A DNA stretch of 28,605 nucleotides from Methylococcaceae bacterium (lineage in GTDB: Bacteria; Pseudomonadota; Gammaproteobacteria; Methylococcales; Methylococcaceae), in assembly GCA_005792805.1 (NCBI GenBank), contig SXQV01000201.1:1-28605 (forward strand), in the 5' to 3' direction. The first letter of the stretch is position 1. The number at the start of each line of letters is the position of its first letter. Below the pieces are notes generated by a model. That model saw only the letters and a program-made list of their open reading frames with translations. It made no database searches and had not been told where the DNA came from. Shown here piece by piece: positions 16,463-24,598 of the stretch. Made by a program: the position numbers and the translations under genes.

Positions 16463-17641
16463 ATGGCCGTGATGGATCTTCCAAGTATTCAGCTGAAGGG
16501 GCTGCATCGTTACCTTTTGCAGGGGCTGGGCACGATCAGTGTTCTGGCCGGACTTTGTTTTTCTGGCTGCGATGCGCCTAACACCTATCAGGCTCCACCA
16601 CCACCGGAGGTGACGGTCAGCCACCCTCGCCAAGGTATGGTGACGCGCTATCTCGAATTTACCGGAAACACGCAGGCCTTATATACCGTACAACTGAGGG
16701 CGCGAGTCGAGGGTTTTCTCGAAAAAGTGCTCTTCAAGGAAGGTGATATCGTCCAGGAGGGGCAGGTGTTATTTGTTATTCAGCAAAATACCTACGAGTC
16801 CAAGCTTAAGGAGGCCGAGGCAAAATTGCTGGCGGCAAAAGCCCGTTTTCTGCATTCAGAAACCGAATTCAAGCGCTTCACAGGCCTGTTACAGCAGGAT
16901 GCGGCAGCCCAGACCGATGTCGATCGCTGGCATTACGAGCGCGACGCCACTCAGGCCGACGTGATGTCGGCGGAAGCTCAAGTTGAATTGGCGAAACTCA
17001 ACCTTGGGTACACGACGGTCAAGGCGCCGTTCCAGGGTCGCGTCAGCCGGCGATACAAGGATCCTGGCAATGTTGTCGGCGCCGGCGAGGAAACGGTGCT
17101 GGCCGACATCAACAAAATTGACCCCATTTACGTCTATTTCACGATCAGTGAGCAGGATCTCCTGCGCATCCGCCGGGAAAACCCGGAGGTTACCTCGCGC
17201 ACGGCGCGGCCAAATCTGCCGGTCGGGGTGGGTTTCGCTAACGAGGCCGGCTTTCCCCATCGTGCGGTGCTGGACTATGCCGACATTCAGGTCGACAGCA
17301 CCAGCGGTACTTTGCAGTTACGTGCGACCTTACCCAACGCCGATTACCGAATTCTTCCGGGTTTGTTTGCACGTGTTCGAGGGGAGCGGAGTGAGCCGCA
17401 GACCAGTCTTTTGTTGCCGGAAGAGTCTATCGGCTATGACCAGGGTGGCGCTTATGTACTGGTGGTCGACAGGCAGGACATGGTGTCTCGTCGCGGCATC
17501 ACGCTGGGACCCCAGGTTGACCGGGAATATGCCATTGATGCAGGCCTTTCGGCAGACGACAACGTTATCGTAAATGGCCAGATGAGGGCCATTCCCGGGC
17601 ATAAGGTCAGGGTGATCCCGGTTCGGTCAGGGACGCCATGA
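16463..17641 (+). CDS. RND efflux periplasmic adaptor lipoprotein (MFP/HlyD family)
   Basis: Links the inner-membrane pump to the outer-membrane channel. A signal peptide ends in lipobox CFSGC (Cys36), so the protein is probably anchored in the inner membrane by lipid. The order is: first beta/lipoyl strand RYLEFTGNTQALYTVQLRAR, lipoyl motif LFKEGDIVQEGQVLFVI, an alpha-helical hairpin (about 115-175), second lipoyl half YTTVKAPFQGRVSRR, beta-barrel YVYFTISEQDLL, and the membrane-proximal domain. At 392 residues it is typical. ATG 16463 is used; ATG 16472 would remove three residues. Its TGA overlaps the ATG of the pump gene (ATGA), showing translational coupling. Confidence 0.95.
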   Translation: MAVMDLPSIQLKGLHRYLLQGLGTISVLAGLCFSGCDAPNTYQAPPPPEVTVSHPRQGMVTRYLEFTGNTQALYTVQLRARVEGFLEKVLFKEGDIVQEGQVLFVIQQNTYESKLKEAEAKLLAAKARFLHSETEFKRFTGLLQQDAAAQTDVDRWHYERDATQADVMSAEAQVELAKLNLGYTTVKAPFQGRVSRRYKDPGNVVGAGEETVLADINKIDPIYVYFTISEQDLLRIRRENPEVTSRTARPNLPVGVGFANEAGFPHRAVLDYADIQVDSTSGTLQLRATLPNADYRILPGLFARVRGERSEPQTSLLLPEESIGYDQGGAYVLVVDRQDMVSRRGITLGPQVDREYAIDAGLSADDNVIVNGQMRAIPGHKVRVIPVRSGTP

Positions 17642-20600
17642 TTTCAAAATTCTTTATTGAACGGCCCATTTTCGCCAATGTTATTGCGATTGTTACCATC
17701 ATTCTTGGTCTGGTCAGCTTGCTGAACCTCCCGATCGCTCAATACCCCAATATTGTTCCGCCGACCATCCAGGTGGTAACCCGTTATCCCGGGGCCAGCG
17801 CCGAGATTATTGCCAAGACCGTCGGTATCCCTATCGAGCAGGGGGTTAACGGTGTCGAGAATTCGCTGTACATGTCTTCGACCAGCGGGTCGGACGGTAC
17901 CTATATGCTCACCATCACGTTTCAAGTGGGCACGGACCTGAATGCCGCGCTGAGTTTGGTGCAAAATCTCGTCAACGGCCAGCTGGCGCAGTTACCGGAT
18001 GTGGTCCAGAAACAGGGTATCAATATCCGCAAGGTGTCTACCAATATCCTGCAGGCGGTCAGTCTCTATGCCGAGGATGACCGCTATGACGAAACCTTTC
18101 TCTCCAACTATGCCCTGATCAATTTGCAGTATCCCCTGGGTCGTATTCCAGGCGTGGGTCAGGTCAAGGTGCTTGGGGCAGGCTCCTACAGCATGCGTAT
18201 CTGGCTGAATCCGGAAAGACTCAAGTATTTTGGCCTCACCACGGTGGATGTGGCCGACGCTGTCAGACAGCAGAATACTCAGGTAGTGGCTGGTCAGCTG
18301 GGTGGGCCTCCGGTACCCGATGACCAGTCTTTCCAGTTAACCGTCAACGCGCTGGGCCGTCTGGATGATGTCGATGAATTCGAGAACATCATTATCAAGA
18401 CGGTACCGCCCAAGGCTGGGCAGGCTGCGCAAATCATCAGGATCAAAGACATTGCCCGAGTGGAGTTGAGCCAGCAGTCCTATAGCAACTTTGCCGGGTT
18501 GTCGGGGCACAAGGCCGCGCAGATTCTGGTCTATGCGCTACCGGGGGCCAATGCCATCGACGTAGCCAAGCAGGTGCGCAAGGAAGTCGAGACGCGCAGT
18601 CATGACTTTCCCGAAGGGCTGACCTATGCCATTCGCTATGACACGACCGATTTCATTCAGCAGTCCATCGATGCCGTGTATGAAACGCTGTATGAGGCAG
18701 GGTTTCTGGTATTGGCCGTGGTGATGATATTCCTGCAGAACTGGCGTGCGACCCTGGTACCCGCCACTACCGTACCCGTGACCATCATCGGTGCCTTCGC
18801 GGCAATGGCCATGCTCGGTTTCTCCATCAACCTGATGACTCTGTTCGCATTGATTCTGGCCATCGGTATTGTCGTGGATGATGCCATTGTCATTGTCGAA
18901 AATGCTTCGCATCATATCGAGCGCGGGTTGACGCCCAAGGATGCCGCCATCAAGGCCATGAGTCAGATGACGGGTCCTGTGATTGGAATTACCCTGGTGC
19001 TGTCAGCCGTATTTCTTCCGGCAGCTTTTCTACCGGGTATTACCGGACAGCTTTTTCGCCAGTTCGCGCTCGTGATTGCCGCCACCGCCATCATCAGCGC
19101 CATTAATGCCTTGACGCTCAAGCCGGCTCAATGCGCGCTCTATCTCAAGCCACGGCCGGCGGATTATCGGCCGAATGTTTTTTACCGTGGGTTCAACCGG
19201 GTTTATGGCCGCATTGAAGCGGGCTATACCTCCCTGGTGCGCTGGATGGTTGAGCGGACCTTCCCGATGACGCTGGTTTTTGTCACGATCATTGTTGCGG
19301 GAGGCTGGCTTTTTGCGCATCACCAGACGGGATTTCTACCTATTGAAGATCAAGGTTACGCGATCGTGGTGGGCAAGCTGCCTGAGGGGGCATCACAACC
19401 CCGGGTTCGCGCCACGGTAAAGCAAGTTGAGGCAGTATTGAAAGAGACGCCAGGCATTGCGTACTGGGTCACGATAGGCGGATTTTCAATGCTGGATGCC
19501 GCAAATCTTGCCAATGCCTTCAGTCTTTTCGCCATTTACGAACCGTGGGACAAACGGGGTGCTGGCTTGGACCAGAAGTCGATTCTGGGCGATCTTAAAA
19601 GACGACTGGAAGGGATTCAGGAAGCCCGCGTTATGGCGGTTACGCCGCCGCCCATTGCCGGTCTGGGTCAAGCGGGCGGATTGCAGATGATGGTTGAGGA
19701 TCGCCGCAGCCTCGGCTTGCCGGAGTTGCAGCAAACGGTACTCGAATTGCAGCGGGTGGGGGCAACGCAGAGCGGCCTGGCTTTTCTTGGCACGACCTTT
19801 AGTGCCCAGAGTCCACAGCTTTTTCTGGATATCGACCGTATCAAGGCGCAAACCCTATCCGTTCCAATGGATAACGTTTTCGGGACGCTACAGGCTTTCC
19901 TGGGGTCTTCTTATGTGAACCTGTTCACCAAATTTGATCAGTCTTTTCAGGTCTATGTTCAGGCAGATGCTCCATTCAGACAGAAGATGGACGACATCAA
20001 AAACCTGAATGTCCGCAATTCAAAATCGGATATGGTGCCCTTGGGGGCCTTGATGAATGTGGAGCGGCGAGTGGGGTCCGAGCTGGTAACCCGCTACAAC
20101 CTTTACCCGGCCGCATCGGTGTTTGGCGCACCCGCTCCGGGATTTAGTGGTGGTGATGCCATCCATCTCATGGAGGAAATCGCGCACAACGTGCTGCCGC
20201 AGGGCCTGTCGATAGATTGGACCGCGACGGCGTATCAGCAAAAACTGCTGGGCAACACGGCCTACTATGTTTACGGCTTGTCGCTATTGCTGGTTTTTCT
20301 GGTTCTGGCGGCGCAGTACGAAAGCTGGTTAAGTCCCATGGCCGTGATCATGGTCGTGCCCATGGCTTTGGTGGGTGTCATTCTGGCGCAGATTGCCCGT
20401 CACTTTGATAACAATCTGTACACGCAAGTGGGGCTGGTACTGATGATCGCGTTGGCGAGCAAAAATGCGATTCTGGTGGTGGAATTTGCCCGGGAGTTAC
20501 GAGAGGAGGGTATGTCGATCACCGAGGCCGCTATTGAGGCAACCCGCCAGCGGTTTCGCCCTATCGTCATGACTTCCTTCGCTTTCATTCTTGGTGTAAT

Positions 20601-20769
20601 CCCGCTGCTCAAAGCGGAAGGGGCTGGAGCCGCCAGCCAGCAGGCCATTGGAACCGTGGTGTTCGGCGGCATGCTGGCTTCAACCTTGTTGGCGATTCCT
20701 TTCGTCCCGGTTTTTTATGTAATCACTCAGCGATGGAGTGAACGGCGGCGGTCAACTCGGCACCCATAA
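17638..20769 (+). CDS. HAE1-family RND multidrug efflux pump (AcrB-like)
   Basis: Proton-driven inner-membrane transporter that exports hydrophobic compounds from the periplasm or membrane. The 1043 residues match AcrB. It starts MISKFFIERPIFANVIAIV, as nearly all HAE1 pumps do. Two repeats with twelve membrane helices are evident. The proton relay pair is Asp414-Asp415 in IGIVVDDAIVIVEN, with the partner lysine in ALASKNAILVVEFARELRE of the second half. GFLPIEDQGY (start of the second porter half) and RFRPIVMTSFAFILGVIPL are typical. The porter loops do not let me name a substrate. No local TetR or two-component regulator is present. Its TAA (20767-20769) directly abuts the stop of the convergent SoxYZ-like gene. 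Confidence 0.97.
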   Translation: MISKFFIERPIFANVIAIVTIILGLVSLLNLPIAQYPNIVPPTIQVVTRYPGASAEIIAKTVGIPIEQGVNGVENSLYMSSTSGSDGTYMLTITFQVGTDLNAALSLVQNLVNGQLAQLPDVVQKQGINIRKVSTNILQAVSLYAEDDRYDETFLSNYALINLQYPLGRIPGVGQVKVLGAGSYSMRIWLNPERLKYFGLTTVDVADAVRQQNTQVVAGQLGGPPVPDDQSFQLTVNALGRLDDVDEFENIIIKTVPPKAGQAAQIIRIKDIARVELSQQSYSNFAGLSGHKAAQILVYALPGANAIDVAKQVRKEVETRSHDFPEGLTYAIRYDTTDFIQQSIDAVYETLYEAGFLVLAVVMIFLQNWRATLVPATTVPVTIIGAFAAMAMLGFSINLMTLFALILAIGIVVDDAIVIVENASHHIERGLTPKDAAIKAMSQMTGPVIGITLVLSAVFLPAAFLPGITGQLFRQFALVIAATAIISAINALTLKPAQCALYLKPRPADYRPNVFYRGFNRVYGRIEAGYTSLVRWMVERTFPMTLVFVTIIVAGGWLFAHHQTGFLPIEDQGYAIVVGKLPEGASQPRVRATVKQVEAVLKETPGIAYWVTIGGFSMLDAANLANAFSLFAIYEPWDKRGAGLDQKSILGDLKRRLEGIQEARVMAVTPPPIAGLGQAGGLQMMVEDRRSLGLPELQQTVLELQRVGATQSGLAFLGTTFSAQSPQLFLDIDRIKAQTLSVPMDNVFGTLQAFLGSSYVNLFTKFDQSFQVYVQADAPFRQKMDDIKNLNVRNSKSDMVPLGALMNVERRVGSELVTRYNLYPAASVFGAPAPGFSGGDAIHLMEEIAHNVLPQGLSIDWTATAYQQKLLGNTAYYVYGLSLLLVFLVLAAQYESWLSPMAVIMVVPMALVGVILAQIARHFDNNLYTQVGLVLMIALASKNAILVVEFARELREEGMSITEAAIEATRQRFRPIVMTSFAFILGVIPLLKAEGAGAASQQAIGTVVFGGMLASTLLAIPFVPVFYVITQRWSERRRSTRHP

Positions 20770-21585
20770 TCAAGGGGTGATGGTTTGGGAGGCGGAATAG
20801 TTGTTGCCGAGGTTGTCTTTGATTTCCGATTTCAATTCCCCGGCTTTGCTGGGTACAAAGTAGAAACGGAAGTTCGGGTCGGCGCTGATGGCGATGTCGG
20901 TCTTGGCGGTCAGTACGGGTTTGCCCTCAAACGTGACCTTGACCTCGGTGACATAGTGAGCCGGCAGCACTATGCGGCTAATCTGATCCATCTGCATGCC
21001 GGTAATATTGGGGTGGCTAATGAGTAACTGGACCGGGTTGGGCTGGTTCAGGCTCGCCTTGTCTCCATCCAGCTTGAATTTCATCTTGCCCATTCTCGCC
21101 CTGGCCGCTTCGAGGTCGGTGCCGACAGGCGCGGAGCAGCCGCCGCTCGCTTTCACAAATGCTTTCGCCATATGCAGCCTGCCGTCGCTGGTTTCGGCAA
21201 TGGCTCGGACATAAGTGTAGGCATTGAAGCGCATGCGGGTGGCGATCTCGGCCTTGCCACTCTCCGGAGTGAAGTCGAAAGATGCCGAAAAAGGAACCGG
21301 GTTGTTGTCGATGACGACGGTAATGTTCTTGATGTAATGCTCTGCTGTCTGCGGGAATCGGCTGGTGATCTGTAGGGGGACCAGTCCAGGATCTTCCGCC
21401 CGGTAGGGTGCCGTGATTTCGATGGTCTGCTGGTCTTCCTCGATGGTCCGTCCGGCAAACAGTTTTTCCTTGAGCGTGCTGTTCCAGGCCGTCTCGTCCT
21501 CTCCCTCGGCTCGAAGGGCCGGCGAAGCCAGTAGTAATCCGGCGATGGATATTAAGACCCAGGATGCTTTGGTTATGTGGTTCAT
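20770..21585 (-). CDS. quinoprotein dehydrogenase-associated SoxYZ-like carrier
   Basis: Periplasmic fusion of SoxY-like and SoxZ-like domains, a family known to accompany PQQ dehydrogenases. The 271 residues begin with a signal peptide (cleavage likely after ALRA, near residue 26). The SoxY-like part holds WNSTLKEKLFAGRTI and VVIDNNPVPFSASFDF and ends in the carrier motif KASGGCSAP with Cys150; in SoxY an equivalent Cys carries the substrate as a thioester or thioether-like adduct. The SoxZ-like part follows with LISHPNITGMQMDQISR, HYVTEVKVTFEGKPV and FRFYFVPSKAGELK. ATG 21585 is chosen because AAGGA lies eight bases upstream and the signal peptide starts there; an upstream in-frame start at 21669 would overlap the metallohydrolase gene. 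It is the last gene of the minus-strand cluster. The substrate carried is unknown. Confidence 0.9.
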   Translation of the reverse strand: MNHITKASWVLISIAGLLLASPALRAEGEDETAWNSTLKEKLFAGRTIEEDQQTIEITAPYRAEDPGLVPLQITSRFPQTAEHYIKNITVVIDNNPVPFSASFDFTPESGKAEIATRMRFNAYTYVRAIAETSDGRLHMAKAFVKASGGCSAPVGTDLEAARARMGKMKFKLDGDKASLNQPNPVQLLISHPNITGMQMDQISRIVLPAHYVTEVKVTFEGKPVLTAKTDIAISADPNFRFYFVPSKAGELKSEIKDNLGNNYSASQTITP

Positions 21586-21640
21586 GCTGAAGTTCCTTGT
21601 GAAGTAAGAGGATGGTTGCCGTCGGATAGCGGCGGGAGGC

Positions 21641-22576
21641 TTAATCGTCTTCCCATTCCAGTTCGGCAAACGCGGTTGCTATGTTGCGTTTGTGGAAGTC
21701 GTCAAACAGCCGCCAGTCAGGCCGTGTCGATTGGCCGATCTCTTCCATGGCCTGCTCGATGGTTTTGCCGGATTGGATGGCGGAGCGTATCTCGGTTTGC
21801 AGCTGTTTCAGGTAGTTCTCCTCGCCAGTGAGGGCGAGCGGCCAGGCGGCAACCACCGGTCCATGACCAGGTATCACGCGATCGGCCTGAACCGATCGCA
21901 GTTTGCCGATTTCCTGGAGCCAGCCATTCAGGCTGCCATCTACTACTGGAATATGCCCCATGAACAGCAGGTCGCCAAGCCACAAGGTGCCCGTTTGGGT
22001 GTCCAGAATGCTCAGGTCATTATCGGTGTGTGCCGTGGGGTGGGCGGTCAGTCGCAATGTTCTCCCGCCGAGGTCCAGGTCAAGTGTGTCTTTGACGGGT
22101 TGATCGGGTGGCACGAAATGTTCGGCGGACAGGGTGAATCCCAGTTCGCTACGGGCCTTTTCCCGGTAAAACGGTGCCCGTAGCGCCATAGCCTGCCCTA
22201 GTTTGTGATGGCCGATGAAACTGACTCCTGCGGCCTTGAATGCGAGGTTGCCATAGATGTGATCGGGGTGGACGTGCGTATTGATGACATAGCAAATCGG
22301 GGTATGGGTTACCGCCCCAATCTGGTGTTTTAGGGCTAACCCCTGTTCCGGGCTTCCCCCACTGTCTATGACGGCCACACAACGCTCGCCGACGATGAAT
22401 CCGATATTGGCGATCTCGCCCCGGTTGTGCTCGTCGGGCAATTGGTGGACGCCCTGATGGACATAGACGCCGGGCGCCACTTCTTGAATGCTGATTGTTT
22501 CCGCGTGGCTGGCTATGGCCAGGCATAGCAGGAGAGCGGAGGCCGTGAGCCGCAGTCGGGGTTGATTCGGTTTCAT
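21641..22576 (-). CDS. periplasmic quinoprotein relay-type zinc metallohydrolase (MBL fold)
   Basis: Metallo-beta-lactamase-fold hydrolase of the type found beside SoxYZ-like carriers and PQQ dehydrogenases. A signal peptide (about 1-25, ending IASHA) exports it. The zinc ligands are complete: HVHPDH (H101, H103, D105, H106), H183 in PTAHTDND, D202 in WLGDLLFMG and H238 in VIPGHGPV. The 311 residues fit the quinoprotein relay zinc metallohydrolase families; I cannot tell type 1 from type 2. By analogy with SoxB/SoxH-type partners it may release a product from the carrier cysteine, which is inference. It begins 27 bases after the amidase gene and ends 55 bases before the carrier gene, so the three form one operon. 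No good ribosome site precedes ATG 22576. Confidence 0.9.
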   Translation of the reverse strand: MKPNQPRLRLTASALLLCLAIASHAETISIQEVAPGVYVHQGVHQLPDEHNRGEIANIGFIVGERCVAVIDSGGSPEQGLALKHQIGAVTHTPICYVINTHVHPDHIYGNLAFKAAGVSFIGHHKLGQAMALRAPFYREKARSELGFTLSAEHFVPPDQPVKDTLDLDLGGRTLRLTAHPTAHTDNDLSILDTQTGTLWLGDLLFMGHIPVVDGSLNGWLQEIGKLRSVQADRVIPGHGPVVAAWPLALTGEENYLKQLQTEIRSAIQSGKTIEQAMEEIGQSTRPDWRLFDDFHKRNIATAFAELEWEDD

Positions 22577-22603
22577 GGAGGGACTTAGCCTGATTGAGCG
22601 AGC

Positions 22604-24292
22604 TTATCCTTTCGGTTGGCGAAGGATGCTTTTCGGCACCTTGCAGGTCACGGCATAGGGGCCGTTGTAGGTCGAGCGCTCGTCCCAGTAACCAAGTAGC
22701 GAGGGGCGCCCGATTCGGCAGTCCAGAACGAAGGTGGCCAGCGCGTAGGCTTTGCCCAGCGGGATGCCCAGCACATCGCGCATCTTGTTGATTGCCTCCC
22801 AGGCTGCCGTTTTCATGGCGTACATCAGGTCGGTCTGACTCCAAGCATAAGACACCCAGTACCTGGCCGTGTCTTGTTTCGGTATATCCATTGCCCTGGG
22901 TGCCTGTGTGCTCTTGGGCGTCATGCAGTAGGTGCCCAGCACCTCGTCTACGACTTCAGAAATCGGGCAATCCCAGTATTTCAGCATGAGCCGGGTGGCT
23001 TCGGGCGCAGATACACGGCGTTTTTGTTCGAGGAAGCGGACGGTTTCCTGCATCAGGTTGGTCATGGCCTGGTTCAGGTTCATGTCATACCCGACCGTAA
23101 TCCAGTTTCGTTTGGTTTCGATGATAGGCCACACACCAAATTCAGGATGATCCTGGCGGTGTAGCACGTCGATCGTTACATTGAGTTCCGGATAAGCTGT
23201 TTCCAGCGCATCCAGATCGATTTCGCCGTTGCCTTGGGCGGCATGGGAGTCGCCGGTCCAGATTAGCGCACCTGCCTTGAACACCGGCAAGTAAGTGGTT
23301 GAGCCGACCGTCATTTCAGGAATATCCAGGTTACCACCCCATTGGCCAGGTTGTTTGGTATCGCAACCTTTCATGCTGAGCAAAAAGCCAGGAATCGGCA
23401 CGCACCAACCCGATTTTGGGGGTGGCTCGCTAGAGAAATCAGGTGAACCGGTCTGGCTGGCGTTTGGAAGGTAGAACGGCAGCAAAATGTCCTCTTCCGA
23501 TCGTGCCACTGCCAGTACGCCAGGGAAGGGCTTCAATGGGACGAAGATATTTGGGGCGAACTGCATTTCCATCTTTTCGTTATCAAGATAGTAGGTGTCG
23601 ATGAAATGTGTTCGGGGGTTGGGATAGACCGGCGGATTAAGCTCCTGGCCATATTCGGGGAACAGTCCGGCAGAATCTGCGCTGTTATTGGTGGCGTAGC
23701 TGCGCATGCGGATTTTGTTGATGTGTACGGCGACAAAGTCGACTGGCTGGTTAAACGCATCTGGGCCACTGGCTCCGTTGACATAGATCGATCCCGTCAT
23801 CGTATGTGGACCACGACCTATGATGGCATTGTTGATGTATTCCAGCTGGTCAATAGAAATGCCGGGCACAACCTGCCCCCCGCCGGCAACCTCCGTTTCA
23901 ATCGCGACCGTGTCCCCTGGGTTGATGGTTAGTGCGGGCGGCTTGCTCGCATCAAAGTATCCCCACGTTGTCGTCGCCGGCGATACCGGCAAAATCCAGA
24001 AACGCTTCAGGCCTGATGCCTTTATCTCAACCTCCATATTGGATTGGAGGAGAGGCCCGGCGAAGTGTATATCGGGATAACGAATGGGCGCCGGTTGCCT
24101 GTAACACGGTGGCTTCCCCGGTGCTTGCGGTTCATTTGGGTTGTAGTTCCCGCATTCTGGATAGGGCGCGTACAGGGGGAGACCATCATTCGCAATGGTG
24201 TCTTCGGCATGCAGTCCAGCCGAAAACGACCCTAACGAAGCAAGGGTGATGCATGCCAGCATCAATCGAGGCTGGATTTCCGGCTTGTTCAT
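22604..24292 (-). CDS. exported acetamidase/formamidase-family protein
   Basis: The C-terminal half carries the signature of the FmdA/AmdA amidase family, which hydrolyses short amides to acid and ammonia: GGNLDIPEMTVGSTTYLPV (319-337) and GALIWTGDSHAAQGNGEI (341-358). Unlike typical cytoplasmic members (about 300-410 residues) this one is 562 residues, with a signal peptide (cleavage near LHA/ED, residue 29). Eight mature cysteines are spaced in apparent pairs: 47/63, 297/310, 442/456 and 525/550, suggesting disulfides in the periplasm. The N-terminal region has IEIKASGLKRFW-like strands and VAIETEVAGGGQVVPG; there is a Pro-rich insert near 285-320 and a long helical C-terminal extension from about 400. 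It is first in an operon with the metallohydrolase and SoxYZ-like genes. Substrate and activity are not known. Confidence 0.8.
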   Translation of the reverse strand: MNKPEIQPRLMLACITLASLGSFSAGLHAEDTIANDGLPLYAPYPECGNYNPNEPQAPGKPPCYRQPAPIRYPDIHFAGPLLQSNMEVEIKASGLKRFWILPVSPATTTWGYFDASKPPALTINPGDTVAIETEVAGGGQVVPGISIDQLEYINNAIIGRGPHTMTGSIYVNGASGPDAFNQPVDFVAVHINKIRMRSYATNNSADSAGLFPEYGQELNPPVYPNPRTHFIDTYYLDNEKMEMQFAPNIFVPLKPFPGVLAVARSEEDILLPFYLPNASQTGSPDFSSEPPPKSGWCVPIPGFLLSMKGCDTKQPGQWGGNLDIPEMTVGSTTYLPVFKAGALIWTGDSHAAQGNGEIDLDALETAYPELNVTIDVLHRQDHPEFGVWPIIETKRNWITVGYDMNLNQAMTNLMQETVRFLEQKRRVSAPEATRLMLKYWDCPISEVVDEVLGTYCMTPKSTQAPRAMDIPKQDTARYWVSYAWSQTDLMYAMKTAAWEAINKMRDVLGIPLGKAYALATFVLDCRIGRPSLLGYWDERSTYNGPYAVTCKVPKSILRQPKG

Positions 24293-24362
24293 GGTGCGGG
24301 CCTGCTTTGAAGTGAGGTGGTCAGGGTTAATTGGTGTCTTTCGTCGCTGACGCTTGGCTCAG

Positions 24363-24441
24363 TGACAAAGAGCGGAGTCTTTCCTGTCAGGGGATCAGCA
24401 CTTGTCACGTGAGTGCAGAGTCCCGCTGGCGGGGCTTTTTT
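24363..24441 (+). ncRNA. candidate small RNA or regulated leader with three hairpins
   Basis: Hairpin 1 (24363-24389): TGACA pairs with TGTCA and AAGA with TCTT around a GCGGAG loop, leaving a three-base bulge. Hairpin 2 (24398-24416): GCACT pairs with AGTGC around a nine-base loop containing CACG. Hairpin 3 is an intrinsic terminator (24417-24441). The nearest upstream plus-strand gene ends 3.6 kb away, so the terminator must serve a transcript that begins locally. The GGA in the loop of hairpin 1 and in AGGGGATCAG resembles CsrA/RsmA sites. No known RNA class was matched by eye. Confidence 0.45.
24417..24441 (+). terminator. intrinsic terminator upstream of the LPMO gene
   Basis: AGAGTCCCG pairs with CGGGGCTTT across a CTGG tetraloop (with G-U pairs), followed by a run of Ts to 24441. 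It lies about 158 bases before the LPMO start in the same orientation. Confidence 0.6.
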
Positions 24442-24598
24442 ACGCGCATCGTGAGAGCTGGTCAAACCAGGGTCTGGACCAACATCTGTCTTATCAAAAC
24501 TGAATTGGATAATCTGGCTTCGTCCGTCTAGCATCTCTGGCGCTTGATGCTGGGAGTGCCTAATCCGGGTATTCAACATCAAAACTACTGGAGGCATT

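Larger units (their letters stand above)
24293..24598. other. 306-base divergent intergenic region with structured RNA element
   Basis: Lies between the amidase gene (minus) and the LPMO gene (plus). The middle holds three successive plus-strand hairpins ending in a U-tract (24363-24441). Downstream, GATAAT at 24508-24513 is a possible -10 for the LPMO gene, but no convincing -35 is 16-18 bases upstream. No protein-coding frame of merit is seen. Confidence 0.5.

Noticed and set aside
21586..21669. Upstream start for the SoxYZ-like gene
   Set aside because: It would precede the signal peptide by 28 residues and overlap the metallohydrolase gene; AAGGA before ATG 21585 fits better.
24537..24560. 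Sigma54 promoter (TGGCGC...GCT) before the LPMO gene
   Set aside because: The GG to GC distance is two bases too short for a -24/-12 element.
24293..24598. c-di-GMP (GEMM) riboswitch in front of the LPMO gene
   Set aside because: Suggested by the gbpA precedent, but the conserved GEMM segments such as GGGCAAACC and GACGCAAAGCC are not present; mini-ykkC ACGR loops were not found either.
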